A stretch of DNA of 56,442 bases, taken from the NCBI GenBank assembly GCA_017465545.1, contig JAFTVY010000009.1, positions 1-56,442 of the forward strand. Direction: 5' to 3'. The notes under the pieces were generated by a model. The model was not told the DNA's origin. It worked only from the letters and a program-made list of their open reading frames with translations, and searched no databases. Numbering within the stretch: position 1 is the stretch's first letter; every line of letters begins with the position of its first letter. This stretch comes from Ruminiclostridium sp. (GTDB lineage: Bacteria; Bacillota; Clostridia; Oscillospirales; Ruminococcaceae). This document shows positions 27,540 to 35,410 of the stretch, one piece after another. The translations under genes were made by a program, and so were the position numbers.

Positions 27540-28598
27540 ATGAATAACAAATGGGAAAATAATATCCGCAGGGTAGTACCCTATACCCCGGGTGAACAGC
27601 CTAAGATAAAGGATATTATCAAGCTCAATACAAACGAAAACCCCTTTCCTCCTTCTCCTATGGTAACAAAGGTTATTGAGGAATTTGAAAGCGACAGACT
27701 CCGCATCTATCCCGATACGGATTCTACCGTGCTTGTAAACGCCCTTGCAAAAAGATATAACGTAAAGCCCTCTAACGTATTTGTAGGCGTAGGCTCTGAT
27801 GACGTATTATCTATGGCGTTTATGACCTTCTTCAACAGCGACAAGCCGATAGTATTCCCCGACATTACGTATTCCTTCTATGACGTATGGGCAGACGTTT
27901 ACAGAATTCCTTACAAGACCTTTCCTCTTGACGAGAATTTCAGGATAAACGCCGATGATTACAAGTGTGAAAACGGCGGTATCGTTATCCCTAACCCCAA
28001 CGCCCCCACAGGCGTACTTGAAAGTACGGAATTTTTTGAGGAAATAGTAAAGGCAAACCCCGACAGCGTAGTTATCGTAGACGAAGCATATATCGATTTC
28101 GGCGGTAAAAGCTGTATAGAATTATGCGAAAAGTACGAGAACCTGCTTGTAGTACAGACCTTCTCAAAATCCCGTTCTATGGCAGGTATGAGAATAGGCT
28201 TTGCAATAGGCAGCGAAAAGCTGATAAAGTATATGAATGACGTTAAATTCTCCGTCAATTCCTATACGATGAATCCTCTTTCCCAGTACTGTGGTGCGGC
28301 GGCTGTAGAGGATGAGGAATATTTCAAAAAGACTGTAAACGAGATAATCGCAGTCCGTGAATATTCAAAGGAAAAGCTGACTGCTCTCGGTTTTACCTTC
28401 CCCGATTCCTACAGCAATTTTATCTTCGCTTCTCATAAAAGTAAGCCTGCAAAGGAAATCTTTGAAGCACTTAAAGAACGTAAGATATTCGTAAGATACT
28501 GGAACAAGGACAGAATAAACAATCACCTTCGCATCACTATCGGCACAAGAGAGCAGATGGACAAGATGTTCAAGGCTCTTGAAGAAATACTGAAATAA
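27540..28598 (+). CDS. hisC: Histidinol-phosphate aminotransferase
   Basis: PLP-dependent transamination of imidazole-acetol phosphate. 352 residues of fold-type I: LNTNENPFPPSP (about residues 28-39), NPNAPTG (about 151-157), DEAYIDFGG (about 181-189), the PLP lysine in TFSKSRSMAGMRIGF (about 207-221) and the C-terminal arginine in HLRITIGTREQMD (about 328-340). It begins 4 bases after hisD, so translation is probably coupled. The family can also act on phenylalanine or tyrosine precursors. Confidence 0.93.
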   Translation: MNNKWENNIRRVVPYTPGEQPKIKDIIKLNTNENPFPPSPMVTKVIEEFESDRLRIYPDTDSTVLVNALAKRYNVKPSNVFVGVGSDDVLSMAFMTFFNSDKPIVFPDITYSFYDVWADVYRIPYKTFPLDENFRINADDYKCENGGIVIPNPNAPTGVLESTEFFEEIVKANPDSVVIVDEAYIDFGGKSCIELCEKYENLLVVQTFSKSRSMAGMRIGFAIGSEKLIKYMNDVKFSVNSYTMNPLSQYCGAAAVEDEEYFKKTVNEIIAVREYSKEKLTALGFTFPDSYSNFIFASHKSKPAKEIFEALKERKIFVRYWNKDRINNHLRITIGTREQMDKMFKALEEILK

Positions 28599-28604
28599 CA
28601 ATAT

Positions 28605-28630
28605 GGGTGGATAGAAAAATCTGTCCGCCC
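28605..28630 (+). terminator. Hairpin after hisC
   Basis: GGGTGGATAGA pairs with TCTGTCCGCCC (two G-U pairs) around a 4-base loop, followed by TGTTGCTGTTATTT. It probably works as a partial terminator between hisC and the hisB promoter. Confidence 0.55.
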
Positions 28631-28642
28631 TGTTGCTGTTAT

Positions 28643-28671
28643 TTGACACAGAGTGTCATATATGGTAAAAT
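28643..28671 (+). promoter_or_regulatory. Internal promoter before hisB, with a dyad on the -35
   Basis: TTGACA (28643-28648), a 17-base spacer and TAAAAT (28666-28671). A perfect inverted repeat TGACAC-AGA-GTGTCA (28644-28658) covers the -35 box and may be a repressor site. It differs from the dyads upstream of hisZ. Confidence 0.7.
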
Positions 28672-28691
28672 AGAAGCATATTCGGAAAGGA

Positions 28692-29276
28692 ATGATTATA
28701 ATGAGCGTTATCGAAAGAAAAACAAAGGAAACAGATATAAAGGCAGACTTATCCGTTTACGGCTCTTCAAAGGCTGATATTGATACGGGTATAGGTTTTT
28801 TTGACCATATGCTGACCGCTCTCACGGTACACGGTGGCTTTGATTTAAAGCTTTCCTGCGATGGTGACCTGAAGGTTGACGGACACCACACGGTAGAGGA
28901 TTGCGGTATTGTGCTGGGTAAGGCACTTGCCGAGGAACTGGGGGACAAGAGCGGTATTGTGCGCTTCGGTAGTGCCTTTATTCCTATGGATGAGGCGTTA
29001 TCCTTCTGCTCTGTAGATATAAGCGGCAGACCTTATCTTGTATTCAATGCAGAATTTTCTGACGACAGAACAGGCGAATTCGACAACTGCCTTACAGAAG
29101 AATTCTTCCGTGCCTTTGCCTTCAATGCAGGAATCACTCTGCATATAAGAAACGAATACGGCAAGAACGATCACCACAAGATAGAATCCATCTTCAAGGC
29201 GGTAGCCTATGCTTTAAAGCAGGCTATAAAGAAGAATGACGATGGCTCTGTAGTTTCTACGAAAGGAACACTTTAA
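28692..29276 (+). CDS. hisB: Imidazoleglycerol-phosphate dehydratase
   Basis: Dehydrates imidazole glycerol phosphate; a manganese-dependent enzyme. 194 residues, a stand-alone dehydratase without the fused phosphatase of enterobacterial HisB. Metal motifs: FFDHMLTALTVHGGFDL (about residues 37-53), DGHHTVEDCGI (about 63-73), an RNEYGKNDHHKIESIFKA stretch (about 155-172). It has its own promoter. An earlier ATG at 28692 precedes a second (MSVIERKT) 9 bases downstream; either fits. AAAGGA (28686-28691 region) is close to the first, which favours the second, ATG 28701. Confidence 0.95.
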   Translation: MIIMSVIERKTKETDIKADLSVYGSSKADIDTGIGFFDHMLTALTVHGGFDLKLSCDGDLKVDGHHTVEDCGIVLGKALAEELGDKSGIVRFGSAFIPMDEALSFCSVDISGRPYLVFNAEFSDDRTGEFDNCLTEEFFRAFAFNAGITLHIRNEYGKNDHHKIESIFKAVAYALKQAIKKNDDGSVVSTKGTL

Positions 29277-29278
29277 TA

Positions 29279-29878
29279 ATGATAGCTATAATTGATTATG
29301 GCGCAGGAAACTTATTCAGCGTACAGAATGCGCTTAATTTCCTCGGCATAGAAAATATAATAACCAAGGATAAGGCTGATATAGAAAAGGCGGATAAGCT
29401 GATACTCCCCGGAGTAGGCGCTTTTCCCGACGCTATGAGAATGCTCAGCGACGCTGGACTTGTTGGCGTTATAAAGGAGCAGGTAAAGACAAAGCCTCTT
29501 ATGGGTATATGTCTTGGTATGCAGATGCTTTTTGAAAAGAGCTACGAATTCGGTGAAACCGAAGGTCTGGGACTTATCCCCGGCACAGTAGAGCTTATGA
29601 AGCCTGAAAACGATCTGCTTATTCCTCATATCGGCTGGAATGCTCTTGAAAAGAACGAAGAATGTCCGCTACTTCAGAACGTGGAGGAAGGGGATTACGT
29701 TTATTTCGTACATTCCTTTGCGGCGGTAACTGACAGCAAGAACGTAGCGGCATACTGCGACTACGGAATGAAGGTGCCTGGGCTGGTGGCAAAGGGCAAC
29801 GTATACGGTTGTCAGTTCCACCCTGAAAAAAGCGGCAAAACAGGACTTGATATACTTAAAAACTTCGCAATGCTTTAA
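29279..29878 (+). CDS. hisH: Imidazole glycerol phosphate synthase, glutaminase subunit
   Basis: Class I glutamine amidotransferase that feeds ammonia to HisF. 199 residues: IIDYGAGNLFSVQNAL (about residues 4-19), LPGVGAFPDAM (about 42-52), nucleophile Cys in MGICLGMQMLFE (about 77-88) and the His-Glu pair in GCQFHPEKSG (about 181-190). It starts 2 bases after hisB. Its partner hisF lies three genes further, after an internal promoter. Confidence 0.95.
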   Translation: MIAIIDYGAGNLFSVQNALNFLGIENIITKDKADIEKADKLILPGVGAFPDAMRMLSDAGLVGVIKEQVKTKPLMGICLGMQMLFEKSYEFGETEGLGLIPGTVELMKPENDLLIPHIGWNALEKNEECPLLQNVEEGDYVYFVHSFAAVTDSKNVAAYCDYGMKVPGLVAKGNVYGCQFHPEKSGKTGLDILKNFAML

Positions 29879-29890
29879 GGAGGTTTTACT

Positions 29891-30112
29891 ATGGAAGAAA
29901 AAATCTGTAGCTGTGGCGAAAAGATGGTAAAGGCTCAGCTGTCGTCCGGAATGTTCGGTAGTACAAATATTGTAGTGCAGGACGAAAATAATAATATGAA
30001 CGAATACAGACTTATTCCCTACGTATGCACAAAGTGTGGAAAGACCGAGCTTTATGCGGATTTTAACAATCAGAACGGAGACAACGTGTTTGTCGGAGGA
30101 GTGTTTTTCTAA
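29891..30112 (+). CDS. 73-residue putative zinc-binding protein inside the his cluster
   Basis: Unknown function. Four cysteines in two pairs, C6-x-C8 and C46-x2-C49, frame a 37-residue insert of beta character, suggesting a one-domain zinc ribbon with a GSTNIVVQDE strand. A very strong AAGGAGG site lies 8 bases before the ATG. The TAA stop is directly followed by the hisA ATG (30113), and the hisA ribosome site GGAGGAG lies inside the last codons, so hisA translation should depend on this gene. No transmembrane or signal segment. It may be a general clostridial zinc-ribbon family rather than a histidine factor. Confidence 0.8.
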   Translation: MEEKICSCGEKMVKAQLSSGMFGSTNIVVQDENNNMNEYRLIPYVCTKCGKTELYADFNNQNGDNVFVGGVFF

Positions 30113-30829
30113 ATGATAATTTTACCCGCAATTGATATAAAGGACGGCAACTGCGTCCGTCTTGTAAAGGGCGACTATGGTACCGCCCACAAGGTAGCAG
30201 ACAGCTATATGGATACCGCTTTAGGCTTTGTAAAGGCAGGAGCAGAATGGATACATATGGTTGACCTTGATGGTGCAAAGGACGCCAGCACAGCCAATAA
30301 GGACGTTTATCTTGACGTTGCAAAGAATACCTCTCTTAAAGTAGAGGTAGGCGGAGGTATCCGCAGTCTTGATACTGTAGAAATGTATCTGTCAGGCGGT
30401 ATTTCCCGTGTAATTATAGGCTCTGCGGCAGTAAAGAACCCCCAGCTTGTAAAGGATGCCGTAAAGGAATACGGCGAAAGAATAGCGGTAGGCATAGACG
30501 CAAAGAACGGCTACGTTGCAACGGAAGGCTGGCTTGAGACCTCCGACGTGCATTTTACCGACCTTGCAAAGGCTATGTCCGATATCGGTGTAAAGTACAT
30601 CATCTTTACCGATATTTCAAAGGACGGCACTTTATCAGGTGTCAATGCAGAGCAGTTAAAGCAGATTAACGAGGCCTGCTCCGCTAATATCATCGCCAGC
30701 GGCGGCGTACACACGATAGAGGATATAAAGATATGCAGAAGGTTAGGACTTTACGGTACTATCTGCGGTAAATCCCTCTACAGCGGCACACTCGATTTAG
30801 CCGAAGCTATAAAGGAAAGTCACGAATAA
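30113..30829 (+). CDS. hisA: ProFAR isomerase
   Basis: TIM-barrel isomerase of the fourth step of histidine synthesis. 238 residues: catalytic Asp in ILPAIDIKDGNCVRL (about residues 2-16), HMVDLDGAKD (about 47-56), VEVGGGIR (about 78-85), the second catalytic Asp in IIFTDISKDGTLSG (about 164-177) and ASGGVHTIEDI (about 199-209). Start directly follows the zinc-protein stop, implying translational coupling. A trp-pathway PriA role is possible in some lineages but not indicated. Confidence 0.95.
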   Translation: MIILPAIDIKDGNCVRLVKGDYGTAHKVADSYMDTALGFVKAGAEWIHMVDLDGAKDASTANKDVYLDVAKNTSLKVEVGGGIRSLDTVEMYLSGGISRVIIGSAAVKNPQLVKDAVKEYGERIAVGIDAKNGYVATEGWLETSDVHFTDLAKAMSDIGVKYIIFTDISKDGTLSGVNAEQLKQINEACSANIIASGGVHTIEDIKICRRLGLYGTICGKSLYSGTLDLAEAIKESHE

Positions 30830-30840
30830 TTGCTAAAATT

Positions 30841-30888
30841 AATCAAGTTTTGGTACAAATCTATCTTTTTGTGCCGTTCTACTTGATT
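30841..30888 (+). other. Two-tier stem-loop between hisA and hisF
   Basis: Outer arms AATCAAGT (30841-30848) and ACTTGATT (30881-30888), then an internal loop, then inner arms GGTACAAA and TTTGTGCC with one G-U pair. TTTTAAA follows. Possible attenuator or partial terminator; its right arm overlaps the -35 of the next promoter. Confidence 0.5.
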
Positions 30889-30910
30889 TTAAAGCGATAT
30901 TCAGTATAAT
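30883..30910 (+). promoter_or_regulatory. Internal promoter before hisF
   Basis: TTGATT (30883-30888), a 16-base spacer and a perfect TATAAT (30905-30910), 24 bases before the hisF start. Confidence 0.6.
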
Positions 30911-30934
30911 AAATACATACCGAAAGGAAAAATT

Positions 30935-31693
30935 ATGCTTGCAAAAAGAATAATACCCTGCCTTGACGTAAGAGACGGCAAGGTGGTAAAGGGTATAAAT
31001 TTCGTAGGAATAAAAGAGGTCGGCGATCCCGTAGAATGTGCGGCAGAGTACAACGATCAGGGTGCTGACGAAATATGCTTTCTTGATATAACCGCAACCC
31101 ACGAGGGCAGAAAAACTATGGTTGACGTAGTACGCCGTACGGCACAGAGAGTTTTCGTACCTCTTACGGTAGGCGGTGGAATTTCATCGGTGGATGATTT
31201 CAGAGAATTGCTCCGTAGCGGTGCGGACAAGGTTTCCGTAAACTCTGCGGCGGTAAGAAATCCCTCTCTTATAAAAGAGGCGGCTGAAATATTCGGCAGT
31301 CAATGTGTAGTCGTTGCCATCGACGCCAAGAAAAAGGGTGACAGCTGGACTGTAGTAGTAAACGGTGGCAGAATCGATATGAATATCGACGCTGTAGAAT
31401 GGGCACAGAAGGCTGAAGAGCTTGGAGCAGGGGAAATACTGCTCACCTCAATGGATACAGACGGAATGAAGCAGGGCTTTGACATCGAACTGCTTAACGC
31501 CGTATGCAATAAGGTAAAGATACCCGTAATAGCCAGCGGCGGCTGTGGTACATTACAGCACTTCTCTGACGTGTTCAAGGAAACGAAGGCTTCTGCGGCT
31601 TTAGCGGCTTCGCTTTTCCACTATAAGGAGCTTACCGTAAGTGAAGTAAAGCAGCACCTTAAGGATAACGACATCCCCGTAAGAAATTTTTAA
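30935..31693 (+). CDS. hisF: Imidazole glycerol phosphate synthase, cyclase subunit
   Basis: Cyclase that works with HisH, making imidazole glycerol phosphate and AICAR. 252 residues, TIM barrel: [16 protein letters not shown] with the first catalytic Asp (about residues 5-20), [10 protein letters not shown] (about 48-57), LTVGGGI (about 79-85), second catalytic Asp in [14 protein letters not shown] (about 170-183) and [13 protein letters not shown] (about 198-210). AAAGGA precedes the ATG. It heads the third transcription segment of the cluster. Confidence 0.96.
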   Translation: MLAKRIIPCLDVRDGKVVKGINFVGIKEVGDPVECAAEYNDQGADEICFLDITATHEGRKTMVDVVRRTAQRVFVPLTVGGGISSVDDFRELLRSGADKVSVNSAAVRNPSLIKEAAEIFGSQCVVVAIDAKKKGDSWTVVVNGGRIDMNIDAVEWAQKAEELGAGEILLTSMDTDGMKQGFDIELLNAVCNKVKIPVIASGGCGTLQHFSDVFKETKASAALAASLFHYKELTVSEVKQHLKDNDIPVRNF

Positions 31694-31706
31694 AGAAGGT
31701 ACAAAA

Positions 31707-32033
31707 ATGGATTTAGATATTTATTTCAAGAAAGCAGAGCTTATCCCTGCAATCGTTACAGATATTGATACAGGCGCTGTGCTTATGCTGGCGTATATGA
31801 ATAAGGAGAGCTTAAAACTCACCCTTGAAACAGGCTATACCTGGTTCTGGAGCAGATCCAGAAAGGAACTCTGGAACAAGGGCGCAACCTCAGGCAATAT
31901 GCAGAAGGTGATAGAAATTCATGCCGACTGCGACGACGATACCTTACTTGTAAAGGTAAAGCCCCAGGGACCTGCCTGCCACACAGGTAGCTATTCCTGC
32001 TTCTTTAAGGAAGTAATAAAAAACGAAGAATAA
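31707..32033 (+). CDS. hisI: Phosphoribosyl-AMP cyclohydrolase
   Basis: Zinc enzyme of the third step. 108 residues, stand-alone. Signature [17 protein letters not shown] (about residues 27-43), [14 protein letters not shown] (about 46-59), metal Asp/Cys in [11 protein letters not shown] (about 75-85) and the zinc cysteines in [13 protein letters not shown] (about 88-100). Not fused to HisE, which is the next gene. Confidence 0.95.
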   Translation: MDLDIYFKKAELIPAIVTDIDTGAVLMLAYMNKESLKLTLETGYTWFWSRSRKELWNKGATSGNMQKVIEIHADCDDDTLLVKVKPQGPACHTGSYSCFFKEVIKNEE

Positions 32034-32045
32034 GAGGAGAACTAT

Positions 32046-32384
32046 ATGTCACTTTACGAAGAAATTTTTGCAGTATTAAAACAGAGAAAGATTGATTTTG
32101 ACAGCGGTAATGCACCCGAAAAATCCTACACCTGCTATCTTTACGAAAAGGGTGTGGATAAAATATGCAAGAAGATAGGCGAGGAGGCATCCGAAACTAT
32201 CATTGCGGCAAAGAACAACGATAATGAAGAGCTTATGAACGAGATAAACGATCTGCTTTATCACATTATGGTGCTTTGTGTAAATCAGGGACTTGAATGG
32301 TCAGACGTTGAAAGAGTCCTTGATGAAAGAAACGAAAAGATAGGCAACCTGAAGCAGTTCCACACAACCAATAAGCTTTCCTGA
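32046..32384 (+). CDS. hisE: Phosphoribosyl-ATP pyrophosphatase
   Basis: Second step of the pathway; MazG-like all-alpha fold. 112 residues: SYTCYLYEKGVDKICKKIGEEA-like region (about 27-48) with the EExxE metal residues, then NDLLYHIMVLC (about 67-77). AGAGGAGA before the ATG. Last recognised his gene; an endoglucanase gene starts 19 bases later. No histidinol-phosphate phosphatase gene is present in the cluster. Confidence 0.94.
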   Translation: MSLYEEIFAVLKQRKIDFDSGNAPEKSYTCYLYEKGVDKICKKIGEEASETIIAAKNNDNEELMNEINDLLYHIMVLCVNQGLEWSDVERVLDERNEKIGNLKQFHTTNKLS

Positions 32385-32403
32385 CATTTTAATGAGGTGT
32401 AAA

Positions 32404-33681
32404 ATGAAAAAGCAGCTTAAAACAAAAGTTATAGCGGCAGTTATGGGTATTGCTATGCTTATGGCATTTGCAACCGGTTGCGGCGGTAACGAATCGTCAG
32501 TCACGTCAGACAATATCACGTCATCGGCAGGAGAAAATACCTCCTCAAGTGACACAAACACAGAAGTAAAGGAAATGAGAGATATCAGCTCCATCGAGCT
32601 TATCAAGGAAATGAAGATAGGCTGGTGCCTTGGCAACACCTTTGACGGCGGTGGAAAGGGTAATAAGGGCGCATCACCCAGAACTTTAGAAACAGCCTGG
32701 GGCAATCCCGAAACTACCAAGGAAATGATTGACGAGGTTGTAAAGGGCGGCTTTAACATCATAAGAATTCCCGTTACCTGGGACTGGAGTACAGGTGCGG
32801 CGCCTGACTACAAGATAAGCGACGCCTGGCTGAACAGAGTTCAGGAGGTTGTTGACTATGCAGTTGATAACGACGTATTCGTTATCCTGAATCTGCATCA
32901 CGAAACCTGGCATTATCCCACAGAGGATAATTACGAGGCGGCAAGCGACAGACTGAAAAAAATCTGGACACAGATAGGCAACCGTTTTGCAGGCTATAAC
33001 GAAAAGCTGATATTCGAGGGAATGAACGAGCCCAGAGTTATAGGCTCAGCTGAAGAATGGAACGGCGGTACTCCCGGCACAAGAGAAATTGTAAATAAGC
33101 TCAATTTTGACTTTGTGGAAACTATCCGTGGTCTTGGTGGCAACAACAAGCTCCGTCATCTTATGATTCCGGGTTATGCGGCGTCTTCATCAACTGTAGC
33201 ACTGAGGGATATAAAGCTTCCTGAAAACGATGATAAGATAATCGTTTCGGTACACGCTTATTCACCTTATAATTTTGCACTCAACACAGGCTCAGGCTCA
33301 ACTGAAAAGTGGGTAGCAAAAGCTCACAGAGCCGACATAGACAGAATCGCAAATGATATAAAGACTCTCTTTATTGATAAAGGCGTAGCGGCGTTAATCG
33401 GCGAATTCGGTGCGGTAAACCGTAGCAACGAGCTTTACAGAGCAGACTGGATAAAGTATTACGTTGCAAAAATGAAGGAAATCGGCGTATCCTGTGTACT
33501 GTGGGATAACGGTGCCTTTAACGGCGGCGGTGAAAACTTCGGCTTCTTTGACCGCAGAACTCTTACCTTCAGATTCCCCAAAATGTTAGAAGCGGCAATG
33601 GAAGCCGCTGAAGGCAACGTTGACCTTGATGCAATGATAAAAGCACCTATCCAGCTTTACGAAAACGATAAGGTAGCATAA
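32404..33681 (+). CDS. Glycoside hydrolase family 5 lipoprotein, probable endoglucanase
   Basis: Likely cleaves beta-1,4-glucan or related plant-wall polymer outside the cell. Lys-rich N-terminus, hydrophobic core and lipobox ATGC (Cys about residue 22) indicate a lipoprotein; a Ser/Thr/Asn/Glu-rich linker follows. Catalytic domain: GWCLGNTFDG (about 63-72), IRIPVTWDW (about 117-125), LNLHHETWH (about 161-169), acid/base in FEGMNEPR (about 201-208), VHAYSPYNF (about 281-289), nucleophile in LIGEFGAVNR (about 330-339) and a WDNG near the end. No carbohydrate-binding or dockerin module. The ATG at 32404 follows GAGGTG by 4 bases; an in-frame ATG at 32392 lacks a site. Subfamily 4 is my best guess. 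Confidence 0.9.
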   Translation: MKKQLKTKVIAAVMGIAMLMAFATGCGGNESSVTSDNITSSAGENTSSSDTNTEVKEMRDISSIELIKEMKIGWCLGNTFDGGGKGNKGASPRTLETAWGNPETTKEMIDEVVKGGFNIIRIPVTWDWSTGAAPDYKISDAWLNRVQEVVDYAVDNDVFVILNLHHETWHYPTEDNYEAASDRLKKIWTQIGNRFAGYNEKLIFEGMNEPRVIGSAEEWNGGTPGTREIVNKLNFDFVETIRGLGGNNKLRHLMIPGYAASSSTVALRDIKLPENDDKIIVSVHAYSPYNFALNTGSGSTEKWVAKAHRADIDRIANDIKTLFIDKGVAALIGEFGAVNRSNELYRADWIKYYVAKMKEIGVSCVLWDNGAFNGGGENFGFFDRRTLTFRFPKMLEAAMEAAEGNVDLDAMIKAPIQLYENDKVA

Positions 33682-33687
33682 AAATAT

Positions 33688-33722
33688 TCCCTGATTTACG
33701 TGAATGTAAATCAGGGATTTTT
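33688..33722. terminator. Strong terminator between convergent GH5 and CotH genes
   Basis: A perfect 12-bp stem (33688-33699 with 33706-33717), 6-base loop, followed by TTTTTA. It ends the his-GH5 transcription unit; the minus-strand side is also T-rich, so it may serve the CotH gene too. Confidence 0.85.
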
Positions 33723-33730
33723 ATTGCAAT

Positions 33731-35347
33731 TTATTTGTGGAATTCTCCGTTTAAAAATTCTACTCTGCTCATAAGCCAGCTTTTGAGATAATCCACAGCT
33801 TCAGTATGGGTTTTGCATTTAGCGGCACCGTGTGACAGCTCTCCTGCAAAGGAGCTGTTGTTTCTGATGTTATTCCACTTGTCATAGTTTCTGTCAAAGG
33901 CTTCGGAATAATCACTTTTTACGCTGTCAAGCATCTCATAAGTGCGGCTGAAAACTCCGCTGTCGTAGGCTTTTGTCCAGGTATCCTTTATCATATCTCT
34001 GTACCAGTCCTCATAAGCAAGAACCACAAGCCAGGGATTGAGGGTTTCAAATTCTCCGCCGCCGTGAGGTCCGCCGTTTACGTCAGGTACGATATTGGAT
34101 GCATAATAGCCCGTGCCATCGGCACAGCGGTTTTTATTGCCAAGTCCCGAATCAAAATCCCAGGGCGCACAGAAGGTGAGCTTTTTATCTCCGCCCTCAC
34201 CGAAATCTACGCTCATATAAAAGCTTGACCAGTATATATCCGCATCACAGCCGATTTCGTTTATGATGTAGGAGTCAACAAGAGACTGCACGTTTATAAC
34301 CTTTTCTATAGCCTCTCTTGGAGTTATATCCGTGGTCTTTTCAATTGTGGTATAGTCGGAACTGAATATATACGCCTCATCCTTATATGCGGCATAGTAG
34401 AGAATATCGTAAACCTTATCAACGTAGTTTTTGATAAAATCTCTCTGAGCATCAGCATATATATCGTTCTTTATTGTGAATCCGCCGTCACAGTTATCAA
34501 GATATTTAATCGATCTTTTATTTCCGTCCTTTCCGTCATAGGGCGTTAAGGGAGCATTATTCGCATAGTCTATGCAAAACTGTTGAAGCTTGTCCTCGGT
34601 ATAGTAGTAACCGTCCATTTCGAGAAAATATCCGATATCTGTTCCCGTATAATCCTTTTCCGCCTTGGTTATATCAACTCTGTTTTCGTTTATCTGCTGA
34701 TATTCTGCAAGAAGATAAACACCCCAGTATTGCTCGTTGATATACACCTCTACAAACTCCGAATCGGATACGTAAAAGCCATCCTTACCGAGTATCTCCT
34801 CGGCTATCTGAAAGGTCGCCTTGTTACGAAGCATTGAGGCGTCCTTGTATTCGGCAATAAGCACCCAGTTTTTCATCTGTGCGCCGTCGTTCAGACCTGC
34901 CATATTCTGTTTTTCCGTAAACTTTATGCGTAAAGGCTTTTTATCATAGGTTGTAGTCCAGTTACCTCTTACCTTTACTTCAGCCTCCGTATTGTCAAGA
35001 AGTGTATTACCGTTATCCTTAAGAGTGATAGTGCAGTTTTCGTAATAGGGTGCAGGAGGCATTCTGTAGCCCGGAGTCCAGGATGCTATCTGCTCGGAAA
35101 CGTGAGGAGCTACCGGCTTTGTTACAAAATCAATGGCGCTTTTATCCGTGTTTACGGTATTTATCGAAAGCACAGCCATCGCCTTATCGCCGCTATCTTC
35201 AGGTAAATCCGATTTGCTCTCAGACTGCGATGAAGAACCGCCGCTATTTCCCGATTGAGTCCCCGATAAATTGCCGCTATCACCTGAGCAGGAGCAAAGC
35301 ACAGAAGCAATCATAAATGGTAATATGAATTTAATAAGCTTTTTCAT
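33731..35347 (-). CDS. CotH-kinase-family lipoprotein
   Basis: 538 residues with a signal peptide and lipobox LCSC (Cys about residue 20), then a Ser/Gly-rich linker. The remainder matches the spore-coat CotH kinase fold: KVRGNWTTTYDKKPLRIKF (about 126-144), LRNKATFQIAEEIL (about 176-189), YWGVYLLAEYQQI (about 208-220) and a late metal-binding CAPWDFDSGLGNK (about 396-408). The Bacillus CotH is an atypical protein kinase acting on coat proteins. In clostridial fibre degraders, CotH proteins occur among secreted cellulosomal proteins, and this surface lipoprotein near a GH5 gene fits that pattern. The substrate is unknown. Confidence 0.85.
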   Translation of the reverse strand: MKKLIKFILPFMIASVLCSCSGDSGNLSGTQSGNSGGSSSQSESKSDLPEDSGDKAMAVLSINTVNTDKSAIDFVTKPVAPHVSEQIASWTPGYRMPPAPYYENCTITLKDNGNTLLDNTEAEVKVRGNWTTTYDKKPLRIKFTEKQNMAGLNDGAQMKNWVLIAEYKDASMLRNKATFQIAEEILGKDGFYVSDSEFVEVYINEQYWGVYLLAEYQQINENRVDITKAEKDYTGTDIGYFLEMDGYYYTEDKLQQFCIDYANNAPLTPYDGKDGNKRSIKYLDNCDGGFTIKNDIYADAQRDFIKNYVDKVYDILYYAAYKDEAYIFSSDYTTIEKTTDITPREAIEKVINVQSLVDSYIINEIGCDADIYWSSFYMSVDFGEGGDKKLTFCAPWDFDSGLGNKNRCADGTGYYASNIVPDVNGGPHGGGEFETLNPWLVVLAYEDWYRDMIKDTWTKAYDSGVFSRTYEMLDSVKSDYSEAFDRNYDKWNNIRNNSSFAGELSHGAAKCKTHTEAVDYLKSWLMSRVEFLNGEFHK

Positions 35348-35410
35348 TTTTTTATTCTCCCTGTTTTACGTATGTTTGTTTTAAATCTGAAATATCTGTT
35401 GTAGATGGTA

